From an uncultured Ruminococcus sp. (GTDB lineage Bacteria; Bacillota; Clostridia; Oscillospirales; Acutalibacteraceae), in assembly GCA_902785425.1 (NCBI GenBank), contig CACZYP010000008.1, positions 19,769 through 70,742 of the forward strand: a stretch of 50,974 bases of DNA, in the 5' to 3' direction. The position numbers and the translations under genes were made by a program. The notes beneath the pieces were generated by a model. It had not been told where the DNA came from and made no database searches. It saw only the letters and a list, made by a program, of their open reading frames with translations. Below, piece after piece: positions 15,366 to 23,397 of the stretch; within the stretch, counting starts at the first letter, position 1; each line of letters begins with the position of its first letter.

Positions 15366-17357
15366 ATGGCTAAGAAAAAGAAAACACAACCCGAATACGA
15401 TAACGAAAGTATCGTTTCATTAAAGGGCGCCGACAGAGTTAGAAAACGTCCCGCCGTTATTTTCGGCTCGGACGGTCTGGAGGGCTGCGAGCATTCGTTT
15501 TTCGAGATACTTTCAAACTCCATCGACGAGGCTCGTGAGGGCTACGGCAGAGAGATAACGGTTACATATTATGCCGATAAGTCGATAGAGGTAGAGGATC
15601 ACGGACGTGGTATCCCCGTAGACTTCAACAACGGCGAGCAGCGCTACAACTGGGAGCTTGTTTTCTGCGAACTGTATGCAGGCGGCAAGTACAACAACAG
15701 CGAGGGCGAAAACTATGAGTATTCGCTGGGACTCAACGGTCTCGGTCTTTGCTCGACGCAGTATTCCTCGGAGTACATGGACGTAGATATCCGCCGTGAC
15801 GGTCTGCGCTATTCGCTCCATTTTGAAAAGGGCGAAAACGTAGGCGGTCTTAACAAAGAAGACTACGCAAAGCGTGACACGGGCACTAAGATCAAGTGGC
15901 GTCCCGACCTTGAGGTGTTTACCGATATCGATATCCCGAAGGAGTATTTCTCGGACGCTATCAGACGTCAGGCTATCGTCAATGCAGGCATAAAGTTCAT
16001 ACTTCGTGTGCAGAACGGCAAGGGTTTCGACACTGAGGAGTTCCTATATGCAAACGGTATCGCCGACCATGTAAAGGAAATTATCGGCGAGGACGGCATG
16101 ACAGGCGTGCAGTCGTGGCAGGCGGAACGTATGGTCCGTGACAGAGACGACAAACCCGAATACAAAGCAAAGATGAACATCGCCCTTGCGTTTTCAAACA
16201 AGGTGAACGTCAAGGAGTATTACCACAATTCAAGCTGGCTCGAGTACGGCGGCGTTCACGAAACTGCGGTCAAGAATGCGTTCGTTTATCAGATCGACTC
16301 TTACTTAAAGCAGAACGGCAAGTACAATAAGAGCGAGAGCAAGATCAAATTTGCCGATGTCGAGGACTGCCTCGTCATCGTAATATCGTCGTTTTCAAGT
16401 GTTACGTCTTATGAGAACCAGACGAAAAAGGCGATCAACAACAAGGGCATACAGGAAGCTCTTGTCGAGGTGCTTCGCCATCAGCTTGAGATATACTTCA
16501 TAGAAAACCCGATAGAAGCCGATAAGATCGCAGGTCAGGTGCTCGTCAATAAACGAAGCCGTGAAAAGGCTGAAAAGACACGTCTTGACATAAAGAAAAC
16601 GCTTTCGAGCAATATGGACATGACGAGCCGTGTTGCGAAATTTGTCGATTGCAGAAGCAAAGACACATCGCTTCGTGAGCTTTTCATCGTGGAGGGCGAC
16701 TCGGCTCTCGGCGCCTGCAAGCAGGCGAGAGATCCCGATTTCCAGGCTATAATGCCTATAAGAGGTAAGATACTCAACTGTCTTAAAGCCGATTACGATA
16801 AGATCTTCAAAAGCGAGATCATTACAGACTTGCTCAAAGTGCTCGGCTGCGGCGTTGAGGTGTCTTCAAAGTCGAACAAGAACCTTTCGCTGTTCGATCT
16901 TGAAATGCTCAGATGGAACAAGGTCATTCTCTGTACCGATGCCGACGTTGACGGCTTCCAGATCAGAACTCTGCTGCTCACTATGATCTACCGCCTTACG
17001 CCCACGCTTATCAAAGAGGGCAAGGTATACATCGCAGAGTCGCCGCTTTATGAGATCACATCAAAGCAGCAGGTATACTTTGCTTACACAGAGCAGGAAA
17101 AAGATGAGTTCATCAAGCAGATAGGCGACGCAAAATTCACCGTTCAGCGCTCGAAAGGTCTTGGTGAGAACGAACCCGACATGATGAACCTTACAACAAT
17201 GAACCCGAAAACACGCCGCCTTATCAAGGTGATGCCCGACGACGCAGAGAAAACTGCGGAGATATTCGACATTCTCCTCGGCGACAACCTTTCGGGCAGA
17301 AAAGACTATATCGTTCAGCACGGTTCGGAGTATATCGACAACCTCGACGTAAGCTGA
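15366..17357 (+). CDS. parE: Type IIA topoisomerase subunit B (ParE/GyrB-like)
   Basis: A 663-residue ATPase subunit of a type IIA topoisomerase. It has the GHKL ATP-binding region (FFEILSNSIDEA and DHGRGIPVD), a transducer domain, and a TOPRIM domain with EGDSALGACKQARD and TDADVDGFQIRTLLL. These differ from the usual EGDSAGGSAKQGRD and DADVDGSHIRTLLL, so this is a divergent lineage. Because parC follows 13 bp later in the same direction and shows no clear gyrase box, topoisomerase IV (chromosome decatenation) is the better call than gyrase. The start has GAAGGGTAAG upstream. Confidence 0.88.
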   Translation: MAKKKKTQPEYDNESIVSLKGADRVRKRPAVIFGSDGLEGCEHSFFEILSNSIDEAREGYGREITVTYYADKSIEVEDHGRGIPVDFNNGEQRYNWELVFCELYAGGKYNNSEGENYEYSLGLNGLGLCSTQYSSEYMDVDIRRDGLRYSLHFEKGENVGGLNKEDYAKRDTGTKIKWRPDLEVFTDIDIPKEYFSDAIRRQAIVNAGIKFILRVQNGKGFDTEEFLYANGIADHVKEIIGEDGMTGVQSWQAERMVRDRDDKPEYKAKMNIALAFSNKVNVKEYYHNSSWLEYGGVHETAVKNAFVYQIDSYLKQNGKYNKSESKIKFADVEDCLVIVISSFSSVTSYENQTKKAINNKGIQEALVEVLRHQLEIYFIENPIEADKIAGQVLVNKRSREKAEKTRLDIKKTLSSNMDMTSRVAKFVDCRSKDTSLRELFIVEGDSALGACKQARDPDFQAIMPIRGKILNCLKADYDKIFKSEIITDLLKVLGCGVEVSSKSNKNLSLFDLEMLRWNKVILCTDADVDGFQIRTLLLTMIYRLTPTLIKEGKVYIAESPLYEITSKQQVYFAYTEQEKDEFIKQIGDAKFTVQRSKGLGENEPDMMNLTTMNPKTRRLIKVMPDDAEKTAEIFDILLGDNLSGRKDYIVQHGSEYIDNLDVS

Positions 17358-17370
17358 CAGGAGGCATAAA

Positions 17371-19605
17371 ATGGCAAGAAAGAAAAAGAGCGAGGCAAAG
17401 TCCGAGCCGCAGACAAAAGGCGTTATAAAAGGCGCAGGCGAGGTGCTCGATCAGCAGATCGTTTCAACGATAAAAGAGAACTATATGCCGTATGCCATGA
17501 GCGTTATCCTGTCGAGAGCTATCCCGGAGATAGACGGCTTCAAGCCGTCTCACAGAAAGCTTCTTTTCACGATGTACAAGATGGGGCTGCTCGGTTCGGC
17601 AAGAACAAAATCGGCAAATATCGTCGGTCAGACGATGAAGCTCAATCCTCACGGCGATTCGGCTATCTACGACACGATGGTTCGTCTGAGCCGTGGCTAT
17701 GAAGCGCTTCTGCACCCGTACATCGACAGCAAGGGAAACTTCGGTAAGTTCTACAGCCGTGACATGGCATGGGCTGCTTCAAGATATACCGAGGCGAAGC
17801 TTGACTCTATCTGTAACGAGCTTTTCCGTGACATAGATAAAGATACCGTTGATTTTGTCGATAACTACGACAACACATTAAAGGAGCCGACGCTGCTGCC
17901 TGCGTCTTATCCGTCCGTTCTTGTGAACGCAAACACGGGTATCGCAGTAGGTATGGCAAGCTCTATCTGTTCGTTCAATCTGCGTGAGCTTTGCGAGACG
18001 ACTATTGCGCTCATAAAAGACCACGACCACGACATTATGACAACGCTGCCTGCACCTGATTTTATCGGCGGCGGACAGATCATAAGAGATACAAAGGCGC
18101 TTTCGCAGATCTATCAGACAGGCAGAGGAAGCTTCCGTGTCCGTGCGACATACAGCTACGACAAAAGCGCTAACTGCATAGATATCACGTCTATCCCGCC
18201 TACAACAACGTGTGAAGCCGTTATCGAAAAGATCATCGACCTTGCAAAAACAGGCAAGGTGCGTGAGATATCCGACGTTCGAGACGAAACGGGTCTTAAC
18301 GGCTTAAAGATCACCATAGACTTAAAGCGAAGCGCCGACCCCGAGCTTCTTATGCAGAAGCTTTATAAGCTTACAACGCTTGAAGACGCATTCTCGTGCA
18401 ACTTCAATGTGCTTATCGCAGGCGTACCGAGAGTTCTCGGCGTTCGTGAGCTGCTTGACGAATGGACAGCGTTCAGAGTTGAATGTATTCGCCGAAGAAC
18501 GGCTTTTGACCTCAATAAAAAGCAGGAAAAGCTTCATCTTCTCGAAGGTCTTGAAAAGATACTTCTTGATATCGACAAGGCTATAAAGATCGTTCGTGAA
18601 ACGGAAGAGGAAGCCGACGTTGTGCCGAATCTTATGATCGGCTTCGGAATTGACGAAGTGCAGGCGGAGTACGTTGCGGAGATAAAGCTCCGTCATCTCA
18701 ACAGAGAGTACATATTAAACCGCACAAAGGAGATCGAATCGCTAAAAGAGGAGATCGAAAAGCTTTCCGGTATTCTTGCAAGCAAAACGAAGGTAAAGAA
18801 TATCATCGTAGCGGAGCTTAAAGACGTTGCTAAAAAATACGGCAAAGACAGAGTAACAACGCTTATCGATCCCGAGGATATCGAAGATGTAGATCTCACT
18901 CCGGAGATACCCGATTATCCTGTACACCTCTACTTTACGAAAGAGGGCTACTTCAAGAAGATAACTCCGCTCTCGCTCAGAATGGGCGGCGAGCAGAAGC
19001 TCAAAGAGGGCGACGAGATCATCAAAAGCTACGAAAGCACCAACACCGCCGACCTCATTTTCTTTACGAACAAGTGCAGAGCATACAAAGCAAAGGCGAG
19101 CGATTTCTTCGATACAAAGGCGAGCGTATTAGGCGACTATATCCCTGCAAAGCTCGGCATGGAAGAGGACGAAGTGCCCGTAACGATGCTCGTTACGAAG
19201 GACTACAGCGGTTATATACTCTTTGCATTCAAAAACGGAAAGATAGCAAAGGTACCGCTTCTTTCCTACGAAACAAAGACGAACAGAAAGAAGCTCACGG
19301 GCGCATATTCCGACAAGGAAGAGCTTTCGGAGATAGTGTTCATCAACGAGGACAAGGACGTAGTTATAACGTCTTCATCGGGCAGAATGCTGCTCGTTCA
19401 TTCCGGCTCGATCCCGCTGAAAACGACAAGAACCACGCAGGGCGTTGCCGTAATGAAAGTGAAAAAAGGACAGTTCATACTGCGCCTGGAGATCTACGAA
19501 GAGGGCAGATTCAAGAACGAAAAGCGCTACCGCTCGAAGTCACTCCCGACCCTCGGCGCACTCCCGAACGGAGAAGACGCAGAGCAGCTGGAGCTTGAAT
19601 TTTAG
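17371..19605 (+). CDS. parC: Type IIA topoisomerase subunit A (ParC/GyrA-like)
   Basis: A 744-residue DNA breakage-reunion subunit. The catalytic tyrosine is Tyr139 (AASRYTEA). The quinolone-binding loop reads GDSAIYD with Ser97 and Asp101 both in the sensitive form. The winged-helix, tower and coiled-coil regions follow, then a short C-terminal beta-pinwheel region from about residue 510 without a recognisable QRRGGKG gyrase box, supporting a topoisomerase IV role. A strong GGAGG site lies before the start and the gene follows parE closely, forming one operon. Confidence 0.88.
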   Translation: MARKKKSEAKSEPQTKGVIKGAGEVLDQQIVSTIKENYMPYAMSVILSRAIPEIDGFKPSHRKLLFTMYKMGLLGSARTKSANIVGQTMKLNPHGDSAIYDTMVRLSRGYEALLHPYIDSKGNFGKFYSRDMAWAASRYTEAKLDSICNELFRDIDKDTVDFVDNYDNTLKEPTLLPASYPSVLVNANTGIAVGMASSICSFNLRELCETTIALIKDHDHDIMTTLPAPDFIGGGQIIRDTKALSQIYQTGRGSFRVRATYSYDKSANCIDITSIPPTTTCEAVIEKIIDLAKTGKVREISDVRDETGLNGLKITIDLKRSADPELLMQKLYKLTTLEDAFSCNFNVLIAGVPRVLGVRELLDEWTAFRVECIRRRTAFDLNKKQEKLHLLEGLEKILLDIDKAIKIVRETEEEADVVPNLMIGFGIDEVQAEYVAEIKLRHLNREYILNRTKEIESLKEEIEKLSGILASKTKVKNIIVAELKDVAKKYGKDRVTTLIDPEDIEDVDLTPEIPDYPVHLYFTKEGYFKKITPLSLRMGGEQKLKEGDEIIKSYESTNTADLIFFTNKCRAYKAKASDFFDTKASVLGDYIPAKLGMEEDEVPVTMLVTKDYSGYILFAFKNGKIAKVPLLSYETKTNRKKLTGAYSDKEELSEIVFINEDKDVVITSSSGRMLLVHSGSIPLKTTRTTQGVAVMKVKKGQFILRLEIYEEGRFKNEKRYRSKSLPTLGALPNGEDAEQLELEF

Positions 19606-19660
19606 TGATCCCGCTGCTTTTTAGAGCGTAAGAGTTATCACGATCAGCGAACTCTTTTGG

Positions 19661-19871
19661 AGTGTGGGATGTGGAGTGTGGAATTGCGTAACTCGGCTTC
19701 GCCGAGTTGGTTTCCTCAAAGTCCAACTTTATTTATAGCCGGAAAATGAGTGTTAAGTATAAATAAACTAATACTAAAACAAGCACGCAGTGCTTCCTTC
19801 ACTCCACACTTATAAAAATCAGGAGCGAAGCGACTCATTAATTGTCAATTATCAATTGTCAATTGTCAATT
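19661..19871 (+). repeat. Modular hairpin repeat, copy 8
   Basis: Left arm in the TGTGGGATG/TGTGGAATT dialect, left hairpin AACTCGGC-TTC-GCCGAGTT, core, then two right hairpins in series (AAGCAC-GCA-GTGCTT and GGAGCGAAGCGACTC), ending with CAATTGTC arms. The two ends belong to different dialects. The gap 19606-20202 also holds a hairpin at 19889-19918, a promoter and a leader hairpin. Confidence 0.88.
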
Positions 19872-19888
19872 GATAAAAGTTTTCTCGT

Positions 19889-19918
19889 CCGCACAAAGGC
19901 TTTTGTCTTGTGTGGGCG
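19889..19918 (+). terminator. Possible distal terminator of the parEC operon
   Basis: CCGCACAA pairs with TTGTGTGG within CGTCCGCACAA ... TTGTGTGGGCG, followed by AATTTT. It lies downstream of a repeat copy and 280 bp after parC, so the assignment is tentative. Confidence 0.5.
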
Positions 19919-20079
19919 AATTTTGGGTTTCAGAAGCGAAAGTGTGACAAAAATTATAAAGGTTACAGAGTGAACTGTGTGGAGAAAATCGTTAAAAATA
20001 CCGATGTTTTGCTGTGATTTTGTTTTAGTCAATTTGCACGAGACGAAATAATTATTACAAATTATTACAAGGTTTTAAT

Positions 20080-20109
20080 TTGACACAAAGCATGGGTTTA
20101 AACTATAAT
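20080..20109 (+). promoter_or_regulatory. Promoter of the zinc-ribbon membrane protein gene
   Basis: TTGACA (20080-20085), 18-bp spacer, TATAAT (20104-20109). Immediately upstream is an exact tandem decamer (ATTATTACAA twice, 20051-20070), possibly an activator or UP-like site. Confidence 0.75.
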
Positions 20110-20136
20110 TAAATAAGGTTATTTATGTGTTTTTTG

Positions 20137-20181
20137 TCGAACGAATATGTTTTGTTTTGTTGTTTTGTTTTTTTCGTTCGA
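20137..20181 (+). promoter_or_regulatory. Leader hairpin with U/G-rich loop
   Basis: TCGAACGAA (20137-20145) is complementary to TTCGTTCGA (20173-20181), enclosing a 27-nt loop of T and G with almost no other bases. It lies in the 5' untranslated region, 9 nt before the GGAGGGG ribosome binding site of the following gene. Confidence 0.6.
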
Positions 20182-20202
20182 TAGTTTTGTGGAGGGGTTA
20201 AA

Positions 20203-21912
20203 TTGACCAAATGCAAGGTGTGTGGTACTGCAAATTCTCCCGATTCCTCCGTTTGTGCCAAGTGCGGCAATAAGCTCAGAGTGAACAGAAATCAGAGTAC
20301 CGTCAAGAAGAAAAGAATCCAGGTTGATCGTGTTGAAAAGCCCGAAGTAAGGGAAGAGATTTTTTCAAAAAGCGATCACGCAGTCAAAGAAGTTAAGGAA
20401 GAGCCGATAAAGGATCTGTTTTCGTCCGGTGAGGCGCTGCAGAAAGCAAAAACAGGTTCCGTCCTTGAAAAGATCCATGAATTTGAAGAGGTTATCGGAG
20501 ACAGATCAGAGGTAGTCGATGAAGAGCCGAAGATCGTTCCTAAAGTGATAAAGAGGGAAGCGACGAACGACATCATCAGAGCTGTCCCGTCGAAAGAAAA
20601 GGATAAAGATCACGATATACCGCAGAGGGTGATCCGTTCCGTAAAAACTACGGGAAATACGGAAAGCGTGCGCTACGTTGAGCGTGACGGCGAAAAGAAG
20701 AAGCGTCTGCATGAAAAAAAGGCTCTTGCCGAAAAAGAGCAGAATGAAGCTTCACAGGAGGCAGCCGATATTTCATCGGAGGCTGCACCCGTGATAAAAA
20801 AAGCCGACGGCGTAAAGAAGCGCAAAAAGCGTATTATCGCAAAGCCTAAGAAAGAACCGGACGAGCTTTCCGAAGCAGCTTCGGAAACGCCGGAAGTCTC
20901 CGAAGAGATCATACCCGAAAAGGAGATAGAAGCCGCTGTAAGCGAGCATGTTAAGGAAGCTGCAGCCGATATACCGGAAGCCGAGGTAAAGCCCGAGGAT
21001 AAAATAGAAGAGGAGCTTTTAGAGCTTACTCAAAATACAGAAGGACGCACCGAACTTCCGAAGGACGAAGAAACGGAGAACTCGGCAGCTGTCGAAACAG
21101 AAGACGGCGGCGAGACCTTTGCGGAAGATACGGTTAATGCAGACACACAGGCGCAGGATGTTTCCGAGCCTGTGATAAAGACAGAACAGACCGATGACGA
21201 GCCTTCTCCCGGAAAGTCTGGCAAAGATAAGAAAAAGCTGTTCGGCAAGGCGAAAAAAGAGCCTGCTGTAAAAAGCAGGGAGATTCCCGAGGTGGCTTCT
21301 CGTCTGAAAGCCGAGAAGCTTTCAAAGCAGGCAGGTGAAACGGCTGTAAAGAAAAAGAAGCCTGCCGCAAAGGTAAGCGAAGCACCTGCCTTAGAAACGG
21401 TTGAACCTGAAAATACGATCGAAGCTGTAAATACAGACGAAGCTGCAAATACAGTAGCTCCCGATGTTCCTGTTAAAAAGAAGAGCACTTCCGTAAAGCG
21501 CAAGACCAAAAAGAAGAAGCGCCGCTTTACTCAGGAGGATATAGATGCGAACAAGTATATCGCTGCGCTGTCGTATCTCGGAATTCTGATCCTGATACCG
21601 TTTTTTATCAGAAAAGATTCCAAATTCTGCAAGGCTCACGTAAAGCAGGGCTTTGCCGTGTTTATCTGGTCGCTGTGCATCAGCGTGATAACTCTTGCCG
21701 CAGTTTTAGGACTTCGTGCGCTCATACTCTGGGTGCTCGGACTGAGCGTTATTGTATACAAGATAATCGCATACATCATAGCGGCAGTAATGCTTACGCT
21801 GATATTCATTCCCGTTTTTGAAGGCGCAGTAAGCGCATTCGGTGGAATGTACACAAAGGTGCCTTTCGTCGGCAAGTTCGTATCCAAAAAAAGTAAAAAG
21901 AAACAGCAGTAA
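20203..21912 (+). CDS. Zinc-ribbon / charged low-complexity / DUF4870-like membrane protein
   Basis: A 569-residue protein with three parts. An N-terminal zinc ribbon has Cys4, Cys7, Cys18 and Cys21. A central region of about 400 residues is rich in Lys, Glu, Ala and Pro, probably disordered, with PAKKKK-like basic patches. A C-terminal membrane domain (about 445-560) has three or four helices and the string KFCKAHVKQGFAVFI, which resembles DUF4870/Tic20-like small membrane domains. The start is TTG at 20203 with GGAGGGG 5 nt upstream; no in-frame ATG is near. Function unknown. It resembles, in reversed domain order, the protein at 24867-27980. Confidence 0.75.
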   Translation: MTKCKVCGTANSPDSSVCAKCGNKLRVNRNQSTVKKKRIQVDRVEKPEVREEIFSKSDHAVKEVKEEPIKDLFSSGEALQKAKTGSVLEKIHEFEEVIGDRSEVVDEEPKIVPKVIKREATNDIIRAVPSKEKDKDHDIPQRVIRSVKTTGNTESVRYVERDGEKKKRLHEKKALAEKEQNEASQEAADISSEAAPVIKKADGVKKRKKRIIAKPKKEPDELSEAASETPEVSEEIIPEKEIEAAVSEHVKEAAADIPEAEVKPEDKIEEELLELTQNTEGRTELPKDEETENSAAVETEDGGETFAEDTVNADTQAQDVSEPVIKTEQTDDEPSPGKSGKDKKKLFGKAKKEPAVKSREIPEVASRLKAEKLSKQAGETAVKKKKPAAKVSEAPALETVEPENTIEAVNTDEAANTVAPDVPVKKKSTSVKRKTKKKKRRFTQEDIDANKYIAALSYLGILILIPFFIRKDSKFCKAHVKQGFAVFIWSLCISVITLAAVLGLRALILWVLGLSVIVYKIIAYIIAAVMLTLIFIPVFEGAVSAFGGMYTKVPFVGKFVSKKSKKKQQ

Positions 21913-21917
21913 AAAAC

Positions 21918-21950
21918 GAGGAGTCGTCAAGTATGGCAGACTCCTCTTTA
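21918..21950 (+). terminator. Terminator after the zinc-ribbon membrane protein gene
   Basis: GAGGAGTC (21918-21925) pairs with GACTCCTC (21939-21946), then TTTAT. Confidence 0.75.
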
Positions 21951-21951
21951 T

Positions 21952-22139
21952 AATGGACAATTGACAATTGATAATTGACAATTACGGAACTCGCCTGCGG
22001 CGAGTTGGATCCTATTATTTCTCGAAAAACAATACTTTACTTCGCTGATGAGAGATCAGTTAAAATCTGAATAAACTAATAAGAATCAGGAGCGAAGCGA
22101 CTCATTAATTGTCAATTATCCATTGTCAATTTTCAATTA
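21952..22139 (+). repeat. Modular hairpin repeat, copy 9
   Basis: A complete copy: GACAATT arms, AACTCGCC-TGC-GGCGAGTT hairpin, core with GATGAGAGATCAG, right hairpin GGAGCGAAGCGACTC and CAATTGTC/CAATTTTC arms. It ends 8 bp before the GGGGG ribosome binding site of the next gene. Confidence 0.9.
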
Positions 22140-22156
22140 ATCCCGGGGGTGTTTTT

Positions 22157-22966
22157 ATGAAACGAATGGCTGCTTTGATGGTTTTGCTTGTTGTCGTATT
22201 CAATGCTTGCATAAGCGCCTGTGCGGCTTCGGATTCGCTTTCATTGACAGTCCCCGAAAGTGTGCAGAACGGGCGGGCTTTCAAGGCTTATATCTCACTT
22301 GACACCGATACCCCGATATTTGCCCTTGACCTCAGAGTTACGTGCACAGACAGACTGAAATACGGCAGCGCAAAGCTTCTTGCCGAAGGCAGTTTTTCCG
22401 TGAGCGAGACCGATGGCAGTGTGGAGATGGTCTGTTTGTCATCGGACGGCTTTTCGGGCGGCAGGATCGTTGAGCTTTCGTTTGTCGCTGAAAAGGGCAG
22501 TTCGTGTACTCCTTCTGTCACAGTAGATGTGATGCAGGCGATCGACGGCGGTGAGAACAATATCTCTCTTTCGGGCTGTGAAGCAAATATCGATATTATC
22601 GCTGCAAGCTCCGAAAGCGCTGATGAAAAGACTTCGAGGGTCACAACGGAAAGACAAAGCCGTTCAAGTACAGCAAGCAGGAAAAGCTCTTCATCGTCAA
22701 AGCGTGCAGCTTCTTCAAGGTCTTCGTCTTCGTCTGCGTCATCAAACAGAAGAAGGTCAAGTTCTTCAAGATCGGGCAAACGTGAAAGCGCCGCAAAGGA
22801 GTCTTATTACGAAACGCATGACAGAGCGTATATCGGCCGTGTTGACAGAGAAGATGATAAAATGCGTTATGCCGTGGCAGGCGCACTCTGTGCGTTGTCG
22901 GTAGTCGGTGTTGCATTCGTGTTTTACAGGCTCGGCGCTTCAAGCCGCAGCAAGCCCCGTGAATAA
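22157..22966 (+). CDS. Secreted, membrane-anchored protein with a cohesin-like domain
   Basis: A 269-residue protein: signal peptide (1-24), one beta-rich domain (about 26-148), a Ser/Arg-rich linker (about 150-215) and a C-terminal membrane helix (about 237-257) with a short basic tail. The domain pattern (SLTVPESVQNGRAFKAYISL, then FALDLRVTCTDRLKYGSA, then IVELSFVAEKGSS) follows the order of strands in cohesin/CBM-like modules, where the first strand leads to an averaged-structure 'DLRVTYD..KL' strand. Cohesins bind dockerins in cellulosome-type assemblies of Ruminococcus; membrane anchoring would place it at the cell surface. The cohesin call is by pattern only. I take the ATG at 22157 after CGGGGGTG; the longer frame translates repeat sequence. 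Confidence 0.6.
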   Translation: MKRMAALMVLLVVVFNACISACAASDSLSLTVPESVQNGRAFKAYISLDTDTPIFALDLRVTCTDRLKYGSAKLLAEGSFSVSETDGSVEMVCLSSDGFSGGRIVELSFVAEKGSSCTPSVTVDVMQAIDGGENNISLSGCEANIDIIAASSESADEKTSRVTTERQSRSSTASRKSSSSSKRAASSRSSSSSASSNRRRSSSSRSGKRESAAKESYYETHDRAYIGRVDREDDKMRYAVAGALCALSVVGVAFVFYRLGASSRSKPRE

Positions 22967-22986
22967 TTAAAAACAGGAGGTCTGTT

Positions 22987-23397
22987 ATGATACAGCCTAT
23001 CAATAAAAATATATTAACTCTCGGAGTAAAAGCCGAAAAGGCAACTCCGCTCGATACTTCAGTTATTGCCGATCTTAAAGATACGCTTGCGGCTCATACG
23101 AGCGAGTGCGTAGGCATGGCGGCGAACATGATTGGGAAGAACAAGAGCATTATTATCGTAAGTCTCGGCATTTCTTCAATGGTAATGATAAATCCCGTTA
23201 TCGTCAAAAAGACGGGTGCATTTGAAACGGAGGAGGGCTGCCTGTCGCTTGAAGGTACAAGAAAGGTGACAAGGTACAAAAGCATAGTCGTTGAGTTTGA
23301 GGACGAAAGCTTCAAAAAGCAAAAGCGCAGCTTCAGCGGATTTACGGCACAGATAATCCAGCATGAGACCGACCACTGCAGCGGGGTGATAATATGA
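22987..23397 (+). CDS. Peptide deformylase-like protein (short, divergent)
   Basis: A 136-residue zinc-hydrolase fold of the peptide deformylase family. Motif 2 (EEGCLSL) and motif 3 (QHETDH) provide the Cys-His-His metal site and the catalytic Glu. Motif 1 reads GMAANMIG where true deformylases have GxxAAPQxG, so the oxyanion-stabilising Gln is replaced by Met. Related short proteins with this same motif occur in other Firmicutes as I recall them, so this is a clade trait and not an error. Deformylase activity is therefore uncertain. A strong AGGAGG site precedes the ATG. The stop overlaps the methyltransferase start by ATGA, so the two are cotranslated. Confidence 0.8.
   Translation: MIQPINKNILTLGVKAEKATPLDTSVIADLKDTLAAHTSECVGMAANMIGKNKSIIIVSLGISSMVMINPVIVKKTGAFETEEGCLSLEGTRKVTRYKSIVVEFEDESFKKQKRSFSGFTAQIIQHETDHCSGVII

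Noticed and set aside
19906-20202. Riboswitch in the long leader region before the zinc-ribbon protein gene
   Set aside because: Only a single long-loop hairpin is seen; no conserved riboswitch core motif could be recognised.
22109-22156. N-terminal extension reading MSIIHCQFSI and like peptides ([11 protein letters not shown]) near 12860, 38175 and 47784
   Set aside because: These are translations of the repeat arms; better starts with ribosome binding sites lie downstream.
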